Below, piece by piece: positions 27,512-41,682 of a DNA stretch of 64,000 nt. This DNA comes from Liolophura sinensis (lineage: Eukaryota; Mollusca; Polyplacophora; Chitonida; Chitonidae), in NCBI RefSeq assembly GCF_032854445.1, contig NC_088300.1:27945608-28009607 (forward strand), in the 5' to 3' direction. Position 1 is the stretch's first letter. Every line of letters starts with the position of its first letter. A program made the translations under genes and the position numbers. The notes beneath the pieces are model-generated. The model was given only the letters and a program-made list of their open reading frames with translations, was not told where the DNA came from and searched no databases.

Positions 27512-30500
27512 ATTGTAGTAGGAATATTGAGTTTCTTTTTTGTCACATGATTATATCATCTAATGAACAACATGTTCATATCTTTACTTTTCCAAAAGGC
27601 TGGTAAAGAAATATAATATTCTACTTTCAACACCACTAATATCTGTCTCAAAAATTGGAAGAATTAGGGTACACTTACATGTTACCAATGTATTTGTTGT
27701 ACTGTGGGTCTCTACCGTTATAGTACATATATCTCTCTGCACAGTCCGTCAGTACAGTCCATGGCATGTACATGGTCACATCTCATTTTCTTTTATCACA
27801 AATGTATGTATATGTATCTCCTACATCAAGAATCTGTATCAGTTCAGTACATGTATCTCCTAATCAACGATCTGTACAAGTACAGCATATGTATCTCCTA
27901 ATCAACGATCTGTACAAGTACAGCACATGTATCTCCTAATCAACGATCTGTACAAGTACAGCACATGTATCTCCTACATCAAGAATCTGTAGCAGTTCAG
28001 TACATGTATCTCCTAATCAACGATCTGTACAAGTACAGCACATGTATCTCCTAATCAACAATCTGTACAAGTACAGCACATGTATCTCCTACATCAAGAA
28101 TCTGTATCAGTTCAGTACATGTATCTCCTAATCAACGATCTGTACAAGTACAGCACATGTATCTCCTAATCAATGATCTGTACAAGTACAGCACATGTAT
28201 CTCCTACATCAAGAATCTGTATCAGTTCAGTACATGTATCTCCTACATCAAGAATTTGTATCAGTACAGTACATGTATCTCCTAATCAACGATCTGTACA
28301 AGTACAGCACATGTATCTCCTACATCAACGATTTGTACAAGTATAGCACATGTATCTCCTACATCAAGAATTTGTATCAGTACAGTACATGTATCTCCTA
28401 ATCAATGATCTGTACAAGTACAGTACATGTATCTCCTAATCACCAATCTGAACCAACAAGACTCTGTACCTCCTGCACCAAGAATCACAAACCAGAGGAG
28501 TATTTCCTGCATCAAGACTCGATACTAGTGCAGTAATTTTAATAATCTCATACATTAAAAGTGTCAACGTGTACAGACAGTCTCAATGAGTACATGTATA
28601 CCCTGCATCAAGAATCTTTACCAGTACAGTGCACGTACATCATGAATTTATAGAGTATGAGAATCTTTTATATGTACATGTACCCCAAGAATCTGTACCA
28701 GGAGCATCTTAAACGAAGAGTGTCATTAAATACACTACTTCCAACTTAATTACTCTAATGTATCTGAACAGTGTCATCATGACAGTTATGTTTGACATGA
28801 GTTACATGTACGCTGAGCTTGTAAAATAGAGTAAAATCTGCAGTACATATCTAAAGATATTATTATATAAAGATATGTACTAGAACTGGTCATGTATCTC
28901 CTACATGTACATCAAGGATCTGCACCAGAACTGTTCATGTATCTCCTACATGTACGTCTAGGATCTGAACCAGAACAGTGAATGTATCTCCTACATGTAC
29001 ATCAAGGATCTGTACCAGAACTGTTCATGTATCTCTTATATGTACAACAAGGATCTATGCCAGAACTGTTCATGTATCTCCTACATGTATATTAAGGATC
29101 TGTACCAGAGCTGTTCATGTATCTCCTACATGTACATCAAGGATCTGTACCAGAGCTGTTCATGTATCTCCTACATGTACATCGAGGATCTGTACCAGAA
29201 CTGTTCATGTATCTCCTACATGTATATCAATGATCTGTACCAGAGCTGTTCATGTATCTCCTACATGTACATCAAGGATCTGTACCAGAACTGTCCAAGG
29301 TATCCCAGTCATGTATTAAAATCAAGGATCTGTACTGGACAGTCCATGTATGCCTTAAGTGTATATCATGAATCTGTACACATATGATGGATATTAGTAT
29401 ATATAATGGATATAAGTATATATAATGGATATAAGTATATATAATGGATATAAGTATATATGATGGATTTGTACCAGTACATGAACAATTGACTGTATTC
29501 AGACGTATAGTGGTACAGACATGTTTACATTACCATACCTTCACACCTCTCTGCATTTAAGAAATTTTCTCAGATTTTGGTAATTCCACTGAAAGGTGCA
29601 ATCTGGTTGGTTATTACTCCATATGCATGCGCGCAGGTAAATGTTACAGCAATGACAAGGATGAACGTTTGTTTCCCATTTTTCTTGTTTGTGTGTGGTA
29701 GGGTAGTTGTGGTGGGGGTGGGGATGTTTAACCTTGTGTCATGTCCTTGCACAGTACTTCTCAGCTGAAGTTATAAAATACAGATCTATGCATGTAGCTA
29801 TCTGTTAAGATATGTGGGCTAGCATGCACTAACTACTATGTGCATGTCGTATGAAATAAACACTAGACAAACTGCTGTTGCAATACTGAAAACAACAGTG
29901 ATTGGTGTAATTCTCCACTGCAAGCCATGCTGATTTGCCTGCTGTGGCTTATATGTGTGCTATAGATTGACACCCCCTATTAATCAAAGCTCAAACAGAG
30001 GCTTTATTATCCGCATCAAATCCACTTATTTGGTTCTATACTCCTACCGAAGACTGCCCTTTTGGAAATCAATAGGCTCCCAACAAGCTTCAAAAAGATG
30101 ATAAATGTTTGAGACTATACACAGACATGGGTGCCCCTAGACATCAGACTAAACCCATCTTAATACTGGTTCTCAGATATACCAAGGTTTTACAAAATGG
30201 TGGTTTCCAATAGTCTTCATATACAGAAATGCTGGCCAGCACAATGGTTTCGAGGGAACAGTGAACCTTCAGTGCAATCCTTTGACATCAGCCTCTCTGT
30301 GAGACAGAGCAGTGAAAGGCTAGCTGTTTATACAAAATTCAGATTACATACATGCATATATACACGAAAAAAAGCCATTCTTATATGAAAGTTGTCTGCA
30401 AATGCTCTATAATCCGTTAAAAACAGACAGTCATTCTCCCTGCTTAGCCTGATCAAATTATTCAGATGAAAATCAATAAACCATCATCTTTATGCATGTA

Positions 30501-33500
30501 TATATATATGTACAGTGCATATGAAATCATTCATGTATGTACACTCAGTGAACTAGAGAACTGCAGAATAGCATACATTGTACGAACAAATAAGATGTGC
30601 TTAAGACTATGGTAAGTATCTTATGTACAGTAAAATGTATAATTTCACAGAGTTTTTTGCAATCTACTCATCCTGCTGTACAGTGTTGAAATCATGTTAA
30701 ATCGCTAACAGTAAATCACATACATTTCAAGCTTCACATGTTCTTAAACCAACAATCATCCTTGCAATTCTTAAAGAACTGTGCATGGCAATTATTTAAG
30801 AAAAAAAACTCAGTTTGACATGTTCAAATCAGCCAGATAATGCACAGAAGATGGGAGTTGTCCACTGTTTGAGAACAAGGGGTCACAGGCCTCCCACAGG
30901 CCATCTCCAGTCCGCTGTGCATTATCTTGGTGATTTGAGCATGGCAAACTGCGGTTTATTTCTTAAATTTTAAATAAATGTACATTTCCCACCAACACCT
31001 CTCCATGTCAGGTCGAGCTCTAAATTTGAACATTCTGCCAAGACACAGGAATGATGATTTGAAGTCAAACCAATAAAAAACTGTCAGAAGTGAATGATTT
31101 ATTTCATGGAGAAACCTGTAGATTCAGTTGAAGCTTAAGTGGAAGGTGCTTCTTGAGATGGTACCGCTGCTGAGAATTTGATGACCATGTGCAGTCCATT
31201 TCGGCACACTAACTTCTATAACTCGGGTCACACTCTGTGTCTTGGTGACGGTAGGTATGGAGCCAGGCGCAATGATATAAGTCACAGAGGCATCCGATGC
31301 CTTGAAGGAAATAATGACTGAGTTTAAAACACCGCTCAAAGAGCAGCATTGTTCTTCAGGTGGCCTCTAGCTATATCTCACTCCTCAGATTGGACTTGTT
31401 CGGGTGGCCAGTTATGGACATTATCCCCTGTATTCCAGCACCTGCGTGGCTCAGAACAGCGGCTGCAGTGGCGTAGAGACAGTGGGTTGTGTACCGCCAA
31501 ATGAGTTCTGCATCAAGGGAGATCTCTGCCAGCATTGAGCACAAGCTGTTCACTCCCATCACTTGCTTGTAATACCAGCACAGCTTTTGGAGGGGTTACA
31601 AGAGAACTTTGAAAAAACGCATCATTGCCCATGCTGCGCTTATCCAGATATAGTACCTAGATGCTTGTTGTTTGATGCCACCTCTTTATATCTCATACAT
31701 GGGATAAGTGCGTATTTTCCACATAATGTCGGTAACAGTAAATAATTGACCTATAAACCTGACCAGTCACATGTAAATTCATTTTGTCTTTGTCCTCAGA
31801 AAATGTGAGCTGTCAAATTTTGAAGAAAACAGAAGTTTTGAGAGCACAACCCAGCCAACCGCCCCCCCCCCCCCCCCTCGCTGTATTTTATCAGTGAAAT
31901 GGAACAGTCCCAAAATCCATGATGAGGACGGCAACTGTGTATAGATTGTCAATTTGAGCACACTTTGCTCACCATTGATTTTGGAGGTACGTTAGAATGG
32001 TTTGTAAGAAATTCAATATAATTTTAGTTGATTTTAATACTCTACTTGATAAAAGATAAAAGTGGACAGTTCCGAATCTGCACTGACGCAATTTCTCGAC
32101 GTATATTATTTATACACTATATAAACTTAAAAGCACCATCTGGACACAATCGGCATTGCAGAATCAGAGAGGTCAATGTGACTTTGATCATCATGAACAC
32201 CTGCGGCTATAAGCTTCAATGACAATTAGACGTCACTTCTCCTCATGCCTTTCTGCTTCCCAAATGCCATTATGCAACCAGTGTAATCAAGCAGAAATAC
32301 CTGATGCATCGAATGCATCTGATCATTACCATAATACAATCATGTATAATGAGTTGATTGGTGTACACTGTAAATCTGAACAAGTGATTGTGATTAGTGT
32401 TAACACTGCAGTAAGTCATAAAGGACCAGACATCTATATCTACAATCATCACCACCATGTAATTATACACATGTGGTGTGCAGCGCAATGTACATGCAGT
32501 ACAAAATGCAGAACACTGCTAAGCAAAAGCCTTGAGATGGCCAATTTCCAAGGTGCACTCATTATGGTCAATTCATCTGTCTGTGTTAATTCACCATATA
32601 CATGTACAATCTCTGCATTAATGGATACTATAATGGCTCTCTACCACAATGTTAGCTTAACTGTACTAAGACCTCATGAACTGTTTACAGAGGCATGTTA
32701 ATGGATGTGACCGAAAGCCAATTTAATACAGCAACCCCCAGACAAAACAAAGGCAATGCAACAATAATTTCACAAAAGACTGTAAAAGAAGTATAATAAT
32801 CCCTAACGACATTTAATATGTGTGCAAAAACTGTTGAATTTTACCGCATTGCATCAACTTTGACAACAAGCCATAATCATTTATTTGATCAATAATCCAA
32901 CCCACAAGGAATCACATGACACTATTCATAAGCCTGCAACAAGACACTTTCCCCACACAATTCACCCTAAGTAGATTAATGTCCAGTCAAATGTACACGT
33001 CAACCTCTTCTGGCATCTATCCTCCAGAATAAAATATCTGATTTAAAAAAAACAAAACAGGCAGTTATGGTTCTGGATTCCATCACCACATGTATACAGA
33101 ACAACAGCAGTTCATTTCAAGCTATGCATTCAAACTAGATGTAAATGTAGATAAAAGAGTCAGAATCAGTTGTTCATCCTTCTTATTTGATTTGGTTTTG
33201 GCCAAAGAACTTCTAGACTCTCAATCAATTTCAGGATAAAATGGGTGTGAATTGGCCACCAGTTCTGTACCCATTCCTCAGTAAACACATGGTGGATTGT
33301 CCACATACAGTGGAAAGCTCTTGGTCAACACTCTCCAGACAAAGCAATGCTCTCCACATAACTGGTTCTGATTTACGCTCAGCCTTTTAGAAATCCTCAG
33401 TTAATGACATTTAATGTTTCTGGTCGCCTCTAGGATAATTCGTTAACATCTTAAACACCTCAAAACACTACATCCTCCATAACCCCCTCACCTCCCTCTG

Positions 33501-36500
33501 ACCACCACCACAAAACTATACAGCTAAATCAACAAAAATCAGAAGAACTGATATATATTCATATATATTCAACAGGTGGTTTAGTGTTTTTGCTCAGGTT
33601 ATGCCAAACTTCCTGCATTCAAAGCCCTCTCTACACCATCAAAATATTTTTTAGTACAAAGTTAAGATCAAGAGAAACAAATAAAAATAAACTGAATGGT
33701 TTTGCTTTGAGATAAGCATTAATTTAATATCAGAAATACACATATTTTAGTCACATCATTAGAATTTCTCTGCAGAATAATGTATTACTTGGTGACTAAT
33801 GGACTACACACATCCACTGATAGTGGTTTTATACCAAAGGTAATATTTCACTTTATATATAGGACAGCAGTCAGGTTTACATGTATATATGTGGTTGATT
33901 GTAAAGCCAGCAGTTTGACAGGCACAGGTACGACGTATACATATCTAACACACCTCTTGACATCAGAAACAGCAAAGTACCTGTCACCTGCAGCAACAGA
34001 CAGGATTTTAATACATACATGTAACTGGGACAGCATGGGGCCCATTTGCCCAAGACAATGAATATGTAACTGAGACACCATGGGACCCATTTGCCCAACA
34101 CAATATACATGTAACTGGGACAGCATGGGACCCATTTGCCCAACACAATGTAAATCTAACTGGGACAGCATGGGACCCATTTGCCCAAGACAATGTATAC
34201 ATTTAACTGTGACAGCATGGGGCCCATTTACCAAAGACACTGTACACATGTACATGTACACTCACAGCATTCTACTTGTAGCATTCAATTTTGACCCATT
34301 AATTTGACAAACTGGTGCTTCACACTGCTCTCAAGACATTACACTTTATATACCACAGAAGTCAATGTCATATATTGAGGAAACCGGAGTACCCATAGTA
34401 AAACCACTGGTTTCAGGCAAGTTCCTGACAAGATGTATACCTTTCCACATCAGGGCAAGCTTATTTATTATGTACATGCATGCCATAATGGTGGAAGGAA
34501 AAGTGATTTCTGAGGACCTTCATGCGAGCCAAACCTTCATGCCAAACTATTCCAAGAATTGTCTGCATAGGGAATCTCATTCTTCCTTGAACCAATAATT
34601 TGTTTGTCAGTGCAACTCAAAAACAAGGATCTCAACTACACCACCACTGCTCAACCCTACATGTATAACTTATTGACGGTTTTTACTGAACCCTGGGTGC
34701 CACATATAAGATGAGAATACATGAGTTCAGGGTTTCAAGTCTGGAATGTAAATATAGCCACATGGAGCAGCTTGACCATTTAATGGACACCGGTGTACAA
34801 TGGCTTAGCCAATTCCACCTCTTTTCTGAATACTGAAAATTTGTTTAGCTCCAAAGAGTGATCAACTTGACACATAAGGCGACACTGTAAACATATGTTC
34901 TACATGTGCATATCACACAAACAGTTCCTTTAACATCATGATACAAACGCATTAAGTACACGGACAGACATGGACATAATCCATCATGCACATACACTGT
35001 ATATACATACACGGTATCATTATATCCAGGGTCTCATAAATTTGTGCATGATAATGTTTCATCAGTCAAATATTACACAACTTTCAATATGCAAGACTAT
35101 ATAATCGTGAGCTTGGAAGTCCAGCCAAATGGATGGGCTGTTCTCTTTTGCCTGAGGTAATGAGATGAGTAAGGACCAGGTGGTAATCTGTAGTAGAACT
35201 CAACCTGGGGTTTAGCTAACAGACAATTAAAATTCCGTGCTTCTTGCCAGGCCTGGCTAGCTTCTCCCATAAACAACTGGTAAGTAATCAACAAATGTAC
35301 ATGTTCGTCATGTACTGGTGCTAAAGGAGTCTGCTCGACCCCTTTGTCTGTATAGACTAAATCATGCCAAGAGAGCAATACTTCTCGATCAGTACCACCA
35401 TTTCCTCACTAATGAGCCCACACATGTCACACACATTATCACAGTATTTTCCTTATCCACCTACACAATCCCAACTGAATGATCCAACCTGAATAAATTC
35501 CCATGGTCAACTTATAAACGTCCCAGAAATCTGTCCTGATGGACAAGGATTTGAAATACCTTCTATAGAAATTGATGCTCAAGTATATGTAAATTTCTTT
35601 ATTAACTTGTGCTTATTTGATTCATGTTAGATGATATACTAAAGAATTTTTCACTTATGAGATGTCGGCCATTTTAGTGGTAGAAACTACTGACAAACTC
35701 ACCCACATGTGTCATATGTGTCACACTGGTGGAAGGCAAACTGTGGTCTCATGTCAGCTTCATGCAAGCCCAAACAAGAGTGTGAGTGAGTGAGTGCTTA
35801 GGGTTTAACATTGTACTTAACAATTTTCCAGACAAACGACGACAAAGGAATCCTTAGAATGCATGTACGTGTAGTGTGCTTCCTTGTTGCAGGATGGATT
35901 TTCACCGCTCTTATATCTAGTACTGCTTCAGTGAAACAACTTTCCAAAGGCAAGTAATCCGCCCCACCCAAGCCATTGTATTGATACGGGTCAACAAGTC
36001 ATTGCACTATCCCGTTAATGCTCAAAGCCATGCTACAATTTCCTCTTTAAGGTCTTAGGTGTGACCCGACCCAGGACTGACTCTAAATCTACCGCCCCGA
36101 AGCCGACGTTCTACCAACTCCAAACAAGAGAAGTTGAACACCTTTGATTGTTTATTATCACCAAGGCCGAAAAAACAATGGAGGTAAGGGAGGGCATCCT
36201 GAAATTCCCTGGGAAGGAACATACCACTGTCTACACACAGTACAAACCAGTACTACAGTCACTGTCACTTGAGTGAATGATAACTTAATTTTTCATCTAC
36301 CTAAGACATACATTTTTCTTATAGTGTTGCAATAACAGTGAACTCAAATGTTTATTTATACCTGTAACAAAACTATTTTCATAATAAGCAGTATACGACA
36401 AGTCATTTCTTTGGTTGTACTTTGTGACTACACAAACATACTGGGATGAATTTATCACCATTCACCATAGACATATAGGCATGTACCAATAGTGTAGCCA

Positions 36501-39500
36501 TGAGATCTAAGTGCTGCATGAATGTTTTCAAAACACAGAGTTAAAACATAGATTGTTCCCACAACAATGATATTCCATCGAATCAGGACAGCTGGACCTC
36601 CATTCTTGATTATACTATGAACATCTGCCAGTAGTGAATCATTATTAAGGTACATGTATATGATAAATAGACTACAATTAAGGTGCACACACATGTATTA
36701 CACACATTCACATGCATGCGTACCAATGTTCATTTATGGCAAAGGGGCCACTTTCATAAAACTCCTACTTTTATGTCCTATTTTTCGTAACTATTTTTTT
36801 TTATAAAAGACATTGTTTAGGTTGTAAGGCAATTTGATTTAAAAGAAAAGTCCATAAAAATCAATTCATGAAGCTTTGTGAAAGTGGCCCCAGACTTCTA
36901 AATTAATGAAGTCTTGTAGAGAAAATGGAAAGGTACACCATATAGAAACCAAACGTACAAGCATTACAAGGGTATTCCACAAAGCATCAACTCAACACAC
37001 AGAACTACCACAACAATGTGCACTGACATACATGTACATCACATAAATGTATGATATTGCTTTGACAAGACAAATATTGCTCGACCTCAAGACAGAAGCT
37101 AAAAGCAGCCACTTAATATACGGTAAAACAACAACCAACAGTTATCAGAATTGTACACCAGTGAGAAAATGACGAAATCAACAATACCTTTCAGCATATT
37201 GAAATATCAAAGCAGCCACTTAATATACGGTAAAACAACAACCCACAGTTATCAGAATTGTACACCAGTGAGAAAATGACGAAATCAACAATACCTTTCA
37301 GCATTTTGAAATATCAAGTGACCAACATGAACATGAGCGTGTGTGACTATGTATATTCTACAGATATTAGTCCAACTGTCTAATTAGGAGCCCCTCCCTG
37401 GGTTAAATCCCACCATAAACCAATAATGGCACTAAAACTGTGTCCAACTAATGGTGAAGAGTGATGAAGCATGCTTAAGACTGACATAGATCGTAGCTTA
37501 ACCTAATGCTGATTAGGGTTTTACCCAATCACCTTAATTTCATCATGTGAAGATCTAATCCAATCAAATAGCAGGGGGTAAAAGGTCACAAAGCACATAA
37601 GTGTCATCAGACCTGGAACAAACCCCAAGACCATCATGTACCACTGAAAACTTTATGCAACTACATGCTACCAATTTAGGCTTTATAATTAGACGAAAGC
37701 CATAGAAGGTCATGTGCAACTGCTCATGTCCATTATCACTTTAATTTCCCTGACATTTACAGATCTCACAAAGCTACATGTACATGGAAACTGCATGTCC
37801 ACGTAAATGGCAGAGAGAAATCTTCAAATTTCCATGCATGTACATGTATTAAAGTGTTCATATAGTACATCTTATTGTAATCTTAACAAATTTACAACAC
37901 AAAAAAAAACAAAAAAAACAAATCAATAAACAACAACAATGAAACACATCACATCCATGCATAATGAGGTACAATATTAATTTATCCGATTGGTGTTTTA
38001 CGCTGTACTCAAGAATATTTCACTTATATGACGGCGGCCTGCATTATGGTAGATGAAACCTGGCGGAGCCAAGGTGAAAGGAACAATATTTATTTATTTG
38101 ATTGGTGTTTTATGCCGTAGTCAAGAATATTTCACTTATACGACGGCCGCCAACATTATGGTGGGTGGAAACAAGGCAGAGCCTGTGGGAAACCATGACC
38201 ATCTGCATGCTGCCGACAGACCTTCCCATGTAGGGAAGACAGCATGAGCTGGTATTGAACTCACAGCAACCGCTTTGGTGATAGACTCCTGGGTTATTAC
38301 TCTGCGCTAGCATACTTACCAACTGAGCCACAGAGGCCCCAAAGGAACAACAAATACTTCACTTGAATACATGTATATAAAGGGAAGGTGGGAGATTTTT
38401 TAATCCTGTGAAGTGGCACCAGTACAGTGACATAGATAGGACCTCAAGCTATTGTTATTAGAAATTGTATGTGGCAAAACATTTACAATTTATCAATATT
38501 TTGATTTATCTTGTTACCACAGATCCATCTCACGTACCATTTATCAAGTAAAAAATCAGGGCAAACAGTGGGAAAAATTTATTTAATTTTAACAAACACG
38601 GTCTTGCTTTGTAAGGTCTTTCCATTTGGCTACTTAATCACAACTTTTACTTGCTAAGTCTATACTGAAATACATGTAGATATTATCAAGGTGTTTGCTC
38701 ATATCATTTTATCTGCAGTCCGGAATGTTTCCCTCCAATTTCAGTGAACAGGATCATGGGATATGGAAATCTGGAGAACACCACTATACCAAGCAAGAGT
38801 ATTGGCAAACCTCCGGACCTATCCAAGCCACCTACTGATGAACTCATTAACCTGTATGTCATAGTTTGGGTCGTCGTGACACATGTACTAATACTAAAGT
38901 CTATAGAGACAATTAAGAACTTCAGATGGAAATCAGCTTGCATTATTTTGCATGTGCACACCACAAGTTTTGGCCAAGCAGCATATGTTTATGTAATGTG
39001 CTGGTTTAATGGTGAATGTGTTGAAGATACATACATATGTACTAGGGTTGCGAAGTGCTTATAGCTCAGCTACAAACCTCATTCAACCAAACACTTTCAC
39101 GGGCACTTAATTGTACTGGTTCAATTTACCTCTGTACAGATCCAAGCACTTAAAACAATGCAGTCTTTTATCACGGTACTGTCCTATATCATCTGCCTTC
39201 ACTGCAATCTTTGTCTCTTACAATGCTATATACACCCTACACATCTGCAAGTCAAATACTGAAACACCACACTATTTACAGTTGCAAGACTGTCTTTTAC
39301 CTGACACGAGATCAGCTTTAACAACGCAACAAACAAAAAAGCTCCTTTCAGACTGCATGAGAGTACATGGCTAAATAATTAAGCAGCCACTCAAGTTTAT
39401 AAGAATATTTGTTTGCTTAAACAATACTCCAATCACAGCAATAAACTTCATTAACATGTGCATTAATTACATGTACATTTAAGTAAATCCATCCATTTAT

Positions 39501-41650
39501 TTACACCATACCTTTGTATTACAGTCTTTAGTGAACAATTAGTGTTTCATATTATGTGTACATATACGTAGAAAGAAATAAAAAGACCAACTTATTTTTA
39601 CTAATGATAGTTTAACCATTCCTACAATTTTCCATAGCTGAATCAGACCAATAATAACACTGGAGCATGCTAAAGCAGAAATTCACCCAATAATCCCAAT
39701 GGTCACGATGTGAAGAGAATATACATGTACATGCACTAAGCTTGCTCATAGACGGGCATAAATACGTTGGCTATAATGTATAATATGGTCCTATTAATGT
39801 CTGCTGTTCTATTGGTGCAGTTCAGGCTAGTCTATATACAGAATAATACATAAATATGTGCATGCATGTACATGTAACTTAATGTAGACATACAACTGCT
39901 GCAGCAATACGCATATATATCAAAGTTTAAATCAACAGCATGACTGATTTAATTCTTTATTTGATTGGTGTTTTATACTGTACTCAAGAATACTTCTCCT
40001 ATATGACGACGGCCAGCATTATGGTGGGAGAAAGCCAGGCAGAGACTGGGAGAACCCAGGACCATCTGCAGCTTGCTGACACATAAGTGATGATTTGTAT
40101 ATATACTAATGTCGTTTAAAGGAGAAGAAAATGTAAATATCAAACAAATACCAATGAAAAGAGTACGCATTTCCTCGCAGGTGCATGCCATAAATAAAAT
40201 TGTAACATGTACCTCCAGTTGATAAATTATAAGTTAGCGCCAAAAGTTGTTGTGTGTGACTCCATTCTGCCTAAGAACTAGTCCTGAAGTCTTCTGTCTT
40301 AGGAGGAGAAATGCTGTTGGAAACTGCTGAAGTGCAGTTCGTACATTTTCGGTAGAACTCTTCTTCCCAGAAGGTAGCGAACAGTACACTTCATTTTCCG
40401 CTTGATGATCGGGAAACCAGAATGTTGAACGTAGGTTTCGAGTTTACACGAACAAGCCGGCAGTTTTAACGACTCTCATTGGCTGAGAGGCAACACACCC
40501 CCAGCATAAATTACAGGATGTTAAAGATGGAGGACGTGATGGACTCAGCGATTTATGCCAGCTTTGCCGTTTTCAGGCTTTATGTGTATGGCAAGGAAAA
40601 ATCGCAAAATTATGCAGCACGCACCACCAGATAGAAAAAGGTGTGCTCTTTTCAGCCTATAATGTCATTTTTTAAGTTTTCTTCTCCTTTAATACATGTA
40701 CACCATAGGTGGGATCAAAATGACTGTTAGCTTGCAATAGTCATGATATTGACTATATTACTTTCAAGTACACAGATCTAAAGATCAAAACACCTGCTGC
40801 TGTAGAATAATAATAATAACAGTAATAATAATAATGGGAAATCTGATACATACATGTAAACGAGACTATGTAACAACTTACAGCAGCCGACATACTGCGG
40901 GTGTGGCACTCTATTGCTAAGAGAGAAACTACTACATGTACATCTACACAATGGAAAAACATTATAACACAGTATTATCACACCACTTCAATACATTCAT
41001 ATGCGATATATAAAGCGTGTAGCATGTATGCACATATATTGGCGAGATGCAGTACGGAATTAATATTGATCTTATACAAGCTGCCCTAAAGTTTCTGATC
41101 AATCTACATTCTGCTGATAAACTGTTCTGAACGCTATAAAGCAAACAAATCAGTCAATTAACCAACCGTATGTTACATGTCAACCTTGTCGCTCACACAC
41201 GGAGAGATGCAGGTTTCGGGTATTCATAATGCACAGCAAGTAATTTATTGCAATGTTTTTTACCACAGTTATTTGAATTCAAACTGTACCAAATGTAAAT
41301 TCAAGTTTGACCCGGCCCACCAATATGAACATAACATTCTTTCCGATTAAAAGAATCAAAGTGCTTGTTTGCCTCTTGGAAAATCACTCCAGAATATGAA
41401 ACGACACAAGTTTAAAGGTTCCATGGTAGTGTACTCACTGTGTGTAAGATACATGTGTACATAGTTCTTGTTTAATAGTGCATAAATTCATGAACACTTA
41501 TTTCCTTGAGATGTTAATAATGTATGCCAAGGACAGGCATCACACCTGGCATGCAGTGCAAAAAAAACCCCAAAAAACAGGCTTCACAATAGAACACGGT
41601 GTCCAATTTCACATCCAAATATCTGGAGTCTTTTACTTGTACATATATAT

Positions 41651-41682
<32 letters not shown>

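Noticed and set aside
28978-29387. ORFs of 113 and 130 codons, Cys/Ser/Thr rich
   Set aside because: Product of the 45-bp array in two frames; looks like a small Cys-rich repeat protein but is only repeat structure.
32219-32701. 160-codon plus-strand ORF, the longest outside repeats and exons
   Set aside because: Low-complexity His/Cys mix with no recognisable domain, no splice support and intron location; length is within chance for this much AT-moderate sequence.
33848-34307. ORFs on both strands over the 45-bp array (up to 137 codons)
   Set aside because: Frames kept open by a 15-codon period; no motif.
35097-35378. 93-codon minus-strand ORF with a protein-like appearance
   Set aside because: Contains AWQEARNFNCLLAKPQVEF, but no splice sites, no known motif and no partner exons; not enough to call.
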